DNA from: Candidatus Limnocylindria bacterium
GTDB lineage: Bacteria; Chloroflexota; Limnocylindria; QHBO01
Length of the DNA stretch: 5,618 nt
Direction: 5' to 3'
Assembly (NCBI GenBank): GCA_030146365.1
Contig: JASLBU010000051.1
Span: 1 to 5,618, forward strand
How positions within the stretch are numbered: the first letter of the stretch is position 1; every line of letters begins with the position of its first letter. A program made the position numbers and the translations under genes. This document shows, piece after piece, positions 1 through 4,676 of this stretch. The notes beneath the pieces were generated by a model. That model made no database searches, was not told where the DNA came from, and saw nothing but the letters and a program-made list of their open reading frames with translations.

Positions 1-1
1 C

Positions 2-268
2 GCCCTCGTCCATCACCTGGCCATCGGCAACAACGTTCCGCTCGGCAGCGTGGCACGGCTCTTTGCCCGCATGGCGCCGCGTGCGATCGTCGAGTTCGTG
101 CCGAAGGAGGACCCCATGACCCGCCGACTGCTGGCCGCTCGCCGTGACATCTTCGACGCCTACACCGCGGACGGCTTTCGTGCCGCCTTCGGTGAGGACT
201 TCGAGATCGTTCGCGAGGCGCCCATCACCGATTCGCCGCGAACGCTGTTTCTCCTCGAGCGCCGCTGA
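2..268 (+). CDS. Class I SAM-dependent methyltransferase-like protein, C-terminal part (5'-truncated)
   Basis: The frame is open from the first bases of the window and ends at TGA 266-268, giving 88 visible residues; the true start lies upstream. Visible landmarks are LVHHLAIGNNVPL near residues 2-14, IVEFVPKEDPM near 33-43 followed by LLAARRDIF, and a C-terminal segment with DSPRTLFLLERR. From memory this order (HHLAIGNNVPL, then EFVPK.D, then an R..IF..Y stretch, then a DS.RTL strand) is the C-terminal half of a bacterial family annotated as class I SAM-dependent or nodulation-type methyltransferase. The SAM-binding glycine motif would lie upstream and cannot be checked, so both substrate and activity are unknown. 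An ATG-like start inside the frame at 70 would give a protein far too short for the family. The next gene begins 44 bp downstream on the same strand, so the two could be co-transcribed. Confidence 0.72.
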   Translation, partial: ALVHHLAIGNNVPLGSVARLFARMAPRAIVEFVPKEDPMTRRLLAARRDIFDAYTADGFRAAFGEDFEIVREAPITDSPRTLFLLERR

Positions 269-312
269 TCGGCAGGATTCCTGACACCGTCCGTCGCGTA
301 CATCCGGGCAGA

Positions 313-924
313 ATGTCTCCCATGGCCGATGTCGCCGGCGAGCTCCAGATCCTGCCGCTCACCCGGGAGCGCCTGCCGGACCTCGCCGATCTATTCGGGC
401 AGGGCGGCGATCCGAAGTGGTGCTGGTGTTCTTTCTACCGGGTTCGCGGCGTCGACTTCCGCACCGCGACTGCAGCAGCGAACCGTTCGGTTCTCGAGCA
501 GGCGGTCGAGACGACCGCCGCGCAGGGACGTGCACCGGGCCTTCTCGCGTATCGCGACGGCGAGGCGGTCGGGTGGGTCAGCCTGGGGCCGCGCGACGAC
601 TTCGAGCGGCTGCGCCACTCGCGGGTGCTCGCCCCGCTGGACGATCGCCCGGTCTGGTCGATCGTGTGCTTCGTGGTTGCTCGGGAGGCCCGCGGTCAGG
701 GAATCGCGACGGCGCTGCTCGACGCGGCGGTGAGCTATGCGAAGGAGCACGGCGCCACCCTGCTGGAGAGCTACCCGGCCGACACGGAGGGTCGCCGGAT
801 CGCCGCTGCCGAGGCCTACAAGGGCACCGTGCCGATGTTCGCGGGCGCCGGTTTCGAGGTCGCCGAACGGCGGCAGGCGAACCGGGCCAGCGCTCCGCGG
901 CCTATCATGCGGCGCTCCGTGTGA
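313..924 (+). CDS. GNAT family N-acetyltransferase
   Basis: This 203-residue protein is predicted to be a cytoplasmic acetyl-CoA-dependent N-acetyltransferase of unknown substrate. The GNAT motif A strand and acetyl-CoA pyrophosphate loop are visible at residues 117-140 (VCFVVAREARGQGIATALL), with RGQGIA at 127-132 matching the R/Q-x-x-G-x-G/A signature. Motif B is the AYKGTVPMFAGAGFEV stretch at about 168-183, where the G-F step is typical of the fold's last strands. The N-terminal segment has an unusual KWCWCSFYR cluster at 35-43, which I recall from a subgroup of bacterial GNATs; it suggests a structural or redox-sensitive feature, not catalysis. ATG 313 is used here, but ATG 322 (MADVAGE) is equally possible. 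Neither has a good Shine-Dalgarno sequence; only GGGCAG lies upstream. The gene follows the methyltransferase fragment by 44 bp and converges on the ChaB-like gene. Confidence 0.88.
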   Translation: MSPMADVAGELQILPLTRERLPDLADLFGQGGDPKWCWCSFYRVRGVDFRTATAAANRSVLEQAVETTAAQGRAPGLLAYRDGEAVGWVSLGPRDDFERLRHSRVLAPLDDRPVWSIVCFVVAREARGQGIATALLDAAVSYAKEHGATLLESYPADTEGRRIAAAEAYKGTVPMFAGAGFEVAERRQANRASAPRPIMRRSV

Positions 925-928
925 GGCC

Positions 929-944
929 CTGACCGGAGGGTCAG
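929..944. terminator. Small hairpin between convergent genes, possible bidirectional terminator
   Basis: CTGACC (929-934) and GGTCAG (939-944) form a 6-bp stem with a GGAG loop. It sits in the 29-bp gap between two convergent stop codons, the usual place for a shared terminator. No T-tract follows on either strand, so intrinsic termination is only a weak inference. Confidence 0.4.
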
Positions 945-953
945 CGGGTCCGG

Positions 954-1340
954 CTAGTCCTGCTTGCGCGCGATGGCGCGCGCCAGGTCCTCCTTGCTCA
1001 TCGTGGAACGCCCACGCACGTCCAGCTTCTTCGCGCGCTCGTAGAGCTCCGCCTTGGAGTTGCCCAGGACGTCGACCCCGCCGAACGTCTCGCTCCTGCC
1101 CGCACGGGCCGCTCGTCCGCTCTTCGCCGCCTGGGGATCGGAGGGACCCTTCTCGTCCTTCTCCTCCCAGTGGTCGCCGACCTTCTCGAACGAGTGCTTG
1201 AGGCTCGAGAACGCCGTCCGGTGCGCCCGCTCGCCCTCCCCGTAGCTCTCCACGGCGCTGTCGTGGGTCTCGATCCAGGTCTTCTGGGCCTTCTTCGGCG
1301 ACCGCTTCAAGGTTCCCGGCAGCTCATCGCGTCCTGGCAT
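954..1340 (-). CDS. chaB: ChaB family protein with C-terminal Rho_N-like domain
   Basis: This is a 128-residue, highly charged, soluble protein with no membrane segment or signal peptide. Residues about 5-60 match the ChaB domain: LPGTLKRSPKKAQKTW, then AVESYGEGERAHRTAFSSLKHSFEK and a DHWEEKDEKGP stretch. Residues about 94-125 (SKAELYERAKKLDVRGRS then SKEDLARAIAR) resemble the Rho termination factor N-terminal/SAP-like helical motif, which often binds nucleic acid. The linker (about 62-93) is rich in Gly, Ala, Ser and Arg. E. coli ChaB is shorter, lacks this tail and is named as a regulator of the ChaA cation antiporter, a role that is poorly supported in general. No transporter gene is visible here. 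I recall the two-part version as common in high-GC Gram-positive bacteria. The ATG is fixed by a near-perfect Shine-Dalgarno. It is the last gene of the minus-strand block, 68 bp after the YbaK-like gene. A stress or DNA-associated role is possible but unproven. Confidence 0.9.
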   Translation of the reverse strand: MPGRDELPGTLKRSPKKAQKTWIETHDSAVESYGEGERAHRTAFSSLKHSFEKVGDHWEEKDEKGPSDPQAAKSGRAARAGRSETFGGVDVLGNSKAELYERAKKLDVRGRSTMSKEDLARAIARKQD

Positions 1341-1343
1341 GGT

Positions 1344-1352
1344 TCACCTCCT
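1344..1352 (-). promoter_or_regulatory. Strong ribosome binding site of the ChaB-like gene
   Basis: On the minus strand AGGAGGTGA lies three bases before the ATG, with the GGAGG core six bases away. It is a near-complete anti-16S match and fixes the start codon. It is much stronger than the sites of the other minus-strand genes, which suggests high or independent translation of this gene. Confidence 0.88.
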
Positions 1353-1408
1353 GACATCGGATCCTCGAAATCGATGCCATGCAGGATCACGACCGTCCCG
1401 GCCCTGCG

Positions 1409-1891
1409 TCAGCGTTCGGTCGCCACCGCCACGCTCACCTCCACGACCTCTGCTTCCAGGGCCTCGATCAGCGCCCGCGGTGCCATGTGCACGTTCAGGC
1501 CACGCGCTCCACCGCCGACGGCGACCGTATCGGCGTCCAGCGCGCTCGCATCCACCAAGACGGGCCATGCCCGGGTGGCGCCGAACGGCGTGATCGCCCC
1601 GCGCTCGTACCCGGTCACCGCGCATGCTTCCTCGGCGTCCGGCATCGACAGCCGCTTCACCCCGAGGTGAGCCCGCAGCTTCGGCCAGTCGAAGCGCCGG
1701 CCCCCGGGCACGAGTACGAAGACGTAGTCGTCCTTGTCTCGGCGCACGACCAGCGTGCGCAGCAGCGCACCGAGCGGGATGCCCTGGAGCTGCGCGCTCT
1801 CCTCCGGGCTGCGGGCTGGGATCGTCCGGACGAGCTCGAATGCGATGCCGCTCGCGGCGAGCGCAGCGGTAGCGGGCGTCACGTCAGTCAA
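1409..1891 (-). CDS. YbaK/EbsC family aminoacyl-tRNA deacylase
   Basis: This 160-residue single-domain protein probably hydrolyses mischarged aminoacyl-tRNA in trans. Family members include YbaK (Cys-tRNA(Pro)), ProXp-ala (Ala-tRNA(Pro)) and the ProRS INS domain. Visible family features are the N-terminal helix and strand (LAASGIAFELVRTI, 11-24), the central LLRTLVVRRDKDDYVFVLVPG at 43-62, the WPKLRAHLGVKRLSMPDAEE region (69-88), GYERGAITPFG at 94-104 and the closing GGGARGLNVHM at 125-135. The Lys that is catalytically important in YbaK (K-T/S-L) is Arg45 here, a substitution I believe is common in high-GC lineages. Subfamily, and so the exact tRNA substrate, cannot be assigned by eye. The start is TTG (1889-1891), preceded by GAGGAC at a suitable distance; GTG three codons in is the alternative. 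The gene lies between the AlaX gene (184 bp upstream) and the ChaB-like gene. Confidence 0.9.
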   Translation of the reverse strand: MTDVTPATAALAASGIAFELVRTIPARSPEESAQLQGIPLGALLRTLVVRRDKDDYVFVLVPGGRRFDWPKLRAHLGVKRLSMPDAEEACAVTGYERGAITPFGATRAWPVLVDASALDADTVAVGGGARGLNVHMAPRALIEALEAEVVEVSVAVATER

Positions 1892-2075
1892 CTTGGCCCG
1901 TCCTCGCAGACAACCAGTTGATCACTACGCCGGAGCAGTGGCCAGAACGGCGGCCTCGTCCGACGACGTGGCACCGTGCATTCGACCCGACGGAGGAACG
2001 CCGGCCGAGCGCCCGGCCATCCGACGCAGTGACACTCCACGTGCCACGCCATCTGCCGGCCGCGCGCCGAATCGG
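1892..2075. other. Intergenic region between the alaX-like and YbaK-like genes
   Basis: I see no convincing gene in these 184 bp. A GC-rich inverted repeat, GGCCG (2003-2007) with CGGCC (2014-2018) and a 6-base loop, might weakly terminate alaX transcription, but no T-tract follows on the minus strand. The gap is long enough to hold a separate promoter for the YbaK-like gene; I could not identify a clear one. Confidence 0.4.
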
Positions 2076-2801
2076 TCAATCGACCACTTCGATGCGGATG
2101 CGCTTGTTGATGCGTCCCTTGCTCTCGTAGCCGGTGACCTTCACGCGTCCGATCTCGCCGGTGCTCCGAACGTGCGTGCCGCCATCGGCCTGGAGGTCGA
2201 GGCCCACGATCTCGATGGTCCGGATCTCGGTGATTCCCTCCGGCAGAAGGTTGATCTTGGTCCGGATGAGGTCCGGAATGGCGAACGCCTCCTCGCGCGG
2301 CAGGATCTGCACGCGGATCTCGCGATCGGCCTGGATCTCGGCGTTCACTCGCGCCTCGATCTCGCCGACCAGCCCGCCGGACATCGTCTCGAACTCGAAG
2401 TCCATCCGCCCCGACAGCGGCTCCATGTTGCCGCCGGTGACGGACGCGCCGTGGTCGCGCCACACCACCCCGCACAGGACGTGCAGCGCGGAGTGCGTGC
2501 GCATGAGCCGATGCCGCCGCTCCCAGTCGACCTCGGCGCTCAACTGCGTGTCGACGGCCGGAAGCTCCTCGTCCTGTGCGACCGTGTGCCAGATGTCGTC
2601 GCCGCGCTTCTTCGCGCCGGCGACGCGCCAGGAGCCTCCGGACTCAGCGATCAGCTCGCCCGCATCCGCCGGCTGGCCGCCCCCGCCGGGATAGAAGACG
2701 GTGCGGTCGAGCAGAACGGCGTGCGTCTCTGGATCGGTCTCGACGACGCGCGCCGCGCAATGCCGCGCGTAAGCGTCGGTGTAGCACAGGTTCTCGCTCA
2801 C
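2076..2801 (-). CDS. alaX: AlaX-type alanyl-tRNA editing protein
   Basis: This is a free-standing homologue of the AlaRS editing domain, predicted to hydrolyse Ser- or Gly-tRNA(Ala) in the cytoplasm. With the GTG at 2799-2801 it has 241 residues, close to AlaX-M size. Visible are TVFYPGGGGQPADAG near residues 34-47, the zinc-ligand motif HSALH (His103 and His107), a GGNMEPLSGRMDFEF strand region and QADGGTHVRSTGEIG, in which His210 is the third expected ligand. The Cys of the AlaRS CGGTH motif is Asp206 here, which I recall as normal for AlaX proteins. The frame stays open upstream to another GTG at 2852, adding 17 residues (258 total). I prefer the inner GTG because the family normally begins just before the L-Y-x-T-D strand (here LCYTDAY) and because the extra segment covers a hairpin. 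No Shine-Dalgarno precedes either start. It is the first gene of the minus-strand block and is divergent from the propeller gene. Confidence 0.93.
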   Translation of the reverse strand: MSENLCYTDAYARHCAARVVETDPETHAVLLDRTVFYPGGGGQPADAGELIAESGGSWRVAGAKKRGDDIWHTVAQDEELPAVDTQLSAEVDWERRHRLMRTHSALHVLCGVVWRDHGASVTGGNMEPLSGRMDFEFETMSGGLVGEIEARVNAEIQADREIRVQILPREEAFAIPDLIRTKINLLPEGITEIRTIEIVGLDLQADGGTHVRSTGEIGRVKVTGYESKGRINKRIRIEVVD

Positions 2802-2808
2802 GCGGTGA

Positions 2809-2814
2809 AGGCTA
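2809..2814 (-). promoter_or_regulatory. Candidate -10 box for a leaderless alaX transcript
   Basis: On the minus strand TAGCCT (form TANNNT) ends seven bases before the preferred GTG start of alaX. That spacing is typical of leaderless genes in several high-GC phyla and would explain the absence of a Shine-Dalgarno. No good -35 box is visible 17 bases upstream, so this is tentative. Confidence 0.35.
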
Positions 2815-2827
2815 GCGGCTCCCTCGC

Positions 2828-2846
2828 GTCTCGGCACCCCCGAGAC
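2828..2846. promoter_or_regulatory. Perfect 7-bp inverted repeat in the divergent promoter region, near a T7 tract
   Basis: GTCTCGG (2828-2834) and CCGAGAC (2840-2846) are perfect inverted arms around a 5-base loop. A run of seven T lies at 2858-2864, 11 bases beyond on the plus strand. It could be an operator for a dimeric regulator of alaX or, if transcription starts further out, a stem-loop in the alaX leader. The T-run is too far from the stem for a standard terminator, and no plus-strand gene ends here. Confidence 0.45.
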
Positions 2847-2938
2847 CGGCACAAAGGTTTTTTTGAACGCACACGGGTGATTACGTGCCCATACGAGTTG
2901 AGCGCTCCACCTACCTGCCTCAGCACGCCTATGGGCTC

Positions 2939-2957
2939 GAGCGACATGTACTCGCTC
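2939..2957. promoter_or_regulatory. Inverted repeat upstream of the propeller gene
   Basis: GAGCGA (2939-2944) and TCGCTC (2952-2957) are perfect 6-bp arms around CATGTAC. The repeat ends ten bases before the ribosome binding site of the propeller gene, so it could be an operator or a leader hairpin. Short GC-rich repeats also arise by chance. Confidence 0.3.
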
Positions 2958-2966
2958 CGGCTCAAC

Positions 2967-2974
2967 GGGAGGAG
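2967..2974 (+). promoter_or_regulatory. Strong ribosome binding site of the propeller gene
   Basis: GGGAGGAG lies just before the ATG at 2980, with a GGAGG core seven bases away. It fixes this start, which also places a proper signal peptide at the N-terminus. Confidence 0.88.
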
Positions 2975-2979
2975 ATCGA

Positions 2980-3927
2980 ATGTCCCGAGCTACCCATGTT
3001 CACCGCGTGTCGCGGGCGGCGCCGCTCGCCGTCGCGGCACTTCTGTGCCTCACCACGCTGGCCGCGGCGAATTCGCCGAACCAGCACGGTGACTGGGGCG
3101 AACCGCAGCCGGTCGTCAACGACCCTGCTGTACCCGCGGATGCAAGGGTGAACACCGCCTCCCACGATGGCTGTCCGATCGAATCCCCGGACGGACTGCA
3201 GCTGTTCATTGCCTCGCCGCGGCCCGGAACGACGGGGAAGAACGACATCTGGGTCGCCGAGCGACCGAATGTGGGGGCGGCCTGGGGGCCGATGGTCAAC
3301 CTTGGTGCCCCCGTAAACAGCGTGTATCACGACTACTGCCCTACGCCGCTCGGCGGCGGCTGGCTGCTTTTCGTGTCGGATCGGCCGGCCTGCGGCGCTG
3401 ATCCGAACACGGTGCCGCCGGCGGCACCAATCGGCGACATGTACATCGTCCAGCAGCGCGGAAGCGGGACGTGGACCACGCCACAGCACCTCGGGTGCTT
3501 CCCGGACGGGCCGAATTTCCTCGGGGGTGAGTTCGGGCCGTCAGTGGTGCACACCAGGGGCGGGACGTACCTGTACTTTTCGAGCACCGGGATGACGGGC
3601 CAGCACGACATCTACCGCAGCCGGCTGAACGTCGGCGGCCGGTTCGGCGCTGCCGAGGCAGTCGCCGAGCTCAACAGCGCCGCTGTCGACCAGATGCCGA
3701 ACTTGAGTCTCAACGGGACCGAGATCGTGTTCGCATCCAGCAGGGGCGGCAACATGGACATCTGGACCGCAACCTTCGACCTGGCTACGGGTTTGTGGTC
3801 GACCCCGGTTGCAATCGACCAGGTGAACACGCCGGCCCCGGAGACGCGTCCGTCGCTCTCCCGAGACGGACAGCGCCTCTACTTCGGTCGCGGAAACCCG
3901 GCTGACGTCTACGTCAGCACTCGGTGA
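2980..3927 (+). CDS. Secreted TolB-like PD40 beta-propeller protein
   Basis: This 315-residue protein is predicted to be exported. Residues 1-30 form a signal peptide: basic Arg/His-rich start, hydrophobic core APLAVAALLCLTTLA at 14-28, and a likely cut after AAA (28-30). The LLC triplet is not a lipobox, so lipidation is unlikely. The mature part holds five PD40/WD40-like repeats at about 62-94, 117-158, 183-213, 237-264 and 287-313. Each follows the pattern P-x-x-S-x-D/N-G-x-x-(I/L)-x-F-x-S with a D-I-(W/Y) strand, for example DQMPNLSLNGTEIVFASSR and ETRPSLSRDGQRLYFGR. Linkers carry W/F-x-x-x-x-x-(V/L) turns such as WGPMVNLGAPVN and WSTPVAIDQVN. This is the fold of the TolB propeller, but the TolB N-terminal domain is absent, as are pal and tolA. 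A binding or scaffold role outside the membrane is the safest inference. Mature Cys 65, 120, 138 and 173 could form disulfides. Confidence 0.85.
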   Translation: MSRATHVHRVSRAAPLAVAALLCLTTLAAANSPNQHGDWGEPQPVVNDPAVPADARVNTASHDGCPIESPDGLQLFIASPRPGTTGKNDIWVAERPNVGAAWGPMVNLGAPVNSVYHDYCPTPLGGGWLLFVSDRPACGADPNTVPPAAPIGDMYIVQQRGSGTWTTPQHLGCFPDGPNFLGGEFGPSVVHTRGGTYLYFSSTGMTGQHDIYRSRLNVGGRFGAAEAVAELNSAAVDQMPNLSLNGTEIVFASSRGGNMDIWTATFDLATGLWSTPVAIDQVNTPAPETRPSLSRDGQRLYFGRGNPADVYVSTR

Positions 3928-3968
3928 GCGTTGACGACGGCCGAGCCCGTCGTGGAGCGCCTGGCCCG

Positions 3969-3999
3969 GAGGGCCGCCGGACGCGATCCGGCGGCCTTC
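3969..3999 (+). terminator. Strong GC-rich hairpin after the propeller gene
   Basis: Arms 3969-3980 and 3988-3999 pair over 12 bp, including one G-U, with the 7-base loop ACGCGAT; the core is GGCCGCCGG with CCGGCGGCC. It begins 41 bases after the propeller stop codon. No U-run follows, only TTCAACC, so it is either an imperfect intrinsic terminator or a 3'-end stabilising stem. It suggests that the propeller gene and the sigma operon are separate transcription units. Confidence 0.6.
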
Positions 4000-4023
4000 A
4001 ACCGAACGCGCTCGTTGGGTTCT

Positions 4024-4047
4024 TGTGCATCCGACTGTGCATCCGAC
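4024..4047. repeat. Perfect tandem duplication of a 12-bp unit upstream of the sigma factor
   Basis: TGTGCATCCGAC occurs twice with no gap (4024-4035 and 4036-4047), about 80 bases before the sigma factor start. Two sites one helical turn and a bit apart could bind a regulator or belong to an ECF-type promoter. A simple slippage duplication is equally possible. Confidence 0.85.
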
Positions 4048-4092
4048 GAAGATTGAGTCCGTTCCCGATCTGTGCCGCCCATACGGAGTGAA

Positions 4093-4111
4093 GCCGGCCT
4101 ACATCGCCGGC
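4093..4111 (+). promoter_or_regulatory. Hairpin in the sigma factor leader
   Basis: GCCGGC at 4093-4098 can pair with GCCGGC at 4106-4111 around a 7-base loop. It ends 16 bases before the ATG, close to the weak GAGG site (4122-4125), so it could affect ribosome access. The same sequence is also a 7-bp direct repeat (GCCGGCC). Confidence 0.3.
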
Positions 4112-4127
4112 CAAGCCGAACGAGGCC

Positions 4128-4676
4128 ATGGACACCGATCTTGTGACTCGAGCGCAGCGCGGCGACGAAGACGCCTTCGCGAGCCTTGCCCTTGCCGCCG
4201 GCGATCGGCTCCACGCGTTGGCGCACCGGATTCTGCGCGACCTCGATCTCGCCGAGGACGCTACGCAGCAGGCGCTACTCGCCATCTGGCGGGACCTTCC
4301 ACAGCTTCGCGATCCGACGCGCTTCGACGCTTGGTCGCATCGGCTTCTCGTGCGCGCCTGCTACGCCGAGGGCCGCAAGGAGCGGCACTGGACGCCGAAC
4401 ATGCACCTGCTTCCCTCCAACGAGCCAGTGCAGGCAGATGGCTCCAGTGCTGTGGCGGACCGCGACCAGCTTGAGCGCGGCTTCCGGAGGCTTTCCATCG
4501 ACCACCGGGCGGTAGTGGTGCTCCACCACTACCTCGATTGGCCACTCGACCAGGTGGCCGAGACGCTCGGCATCCCGCCCGGTACGGCCCGGTCTCGACT
4601 TCATCATGCGATGCGCGGGCTGCGCGCGGCGCTCGACGCGGACGCACGCCCGCCAGCGCGCGGGGTGGCTCCATGA
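4128..4676 (+). CDS. ECF-type RNA polymerase sigma-70 family sigma factor
   Basis: This 182-residue protein is predicted to direct RNA polymerase to a specific promoter set. The sigma region 2 helices span about 5-82: LVTRAQRGDEDAF, LAHRILRDLDLAEDATQQALLAIWRDL (31-57) and FDAWSHRLLVRACY (66-79), which carry core-binding and -10 recognition. A variable linker follows (about 83-112). Region 4 covers about 114-168 with RLSIDHRAVVVLHHYLDWPL and the HTH VAETLGIPPGTARSRLHHA (143-161), which reads the -35 element. Regions 1 and 3 are absent, as in ECF sigmas, and there is no C-terminal SnoaL-type extension. The ATG has GAGG only two bases upstream, a poor site, but the N-terminus fits the family well. 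Its stop overlaps the next start (ATGA, 4673-4676), so the two genes are almost surely co-transcribed and translationally coupled. The ECF subgroup and target promoter cannot be read by eye. Confidence 0.94.
   Translation: MDTDLVTRAQRGDEDAFASLALAAGDRLHALAHRILRDLDLAEDATQQALLAIWRDLPQLRDPTRFDAWSHRLLVRACYAEGRKERHWTPNMHLLPSNEPVQADGSSAVADRDQLERGFRRLSIDHRAVVVLHHYLDWPLDQVAETLGIPPGTARSRLHHAMRGLRAALDADARPPARGVAP

Noticed and set aside
1360..1388. Inverted repeat GATCCT/AGGATC between the YbaK-like and ChaB-like genes
   Set aside because: Only 6-bp arms with a 17-base loop and no T-tract; could easily be chance.
2828..2864. Plus-strand intrinsic terminator made of the 7-bp hairpin and the T7 tract
   Set aside because: The T-run begins 11 bases after the stem, not directly after it, and no plus-strand gene ends upstream; an operator or alaX leader structure fits better.
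2863..2895. Sigma-70 promoter for the propeller gene with TTGAAC at 2863-2868
   Set aside because: The only -10-like sequence, CATACG at 2890-2895, gives a spacer of 21 bases, too long for a confident call.
3033..3048. Lipoprotein signal in the propeller protein (Cys23)
   Set aside because: The residues before the Cys are A-L-L, and Leu at the position just before the Cys does not fit a lipobox; a normal signal peptide cut after AAA is more likely.
1734..3092. Very long plus-strand open frame (about 450 codons) opposite the two tRNA-editing genes
   Set aside because: It runs antisense to two clearly recognised genes, its translation is low-complexity Arg/Ala/Pro-rich with no known domain, and it also overlaps the start of the propeller gene. 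In GC-rich DNA such mirror frames are common.
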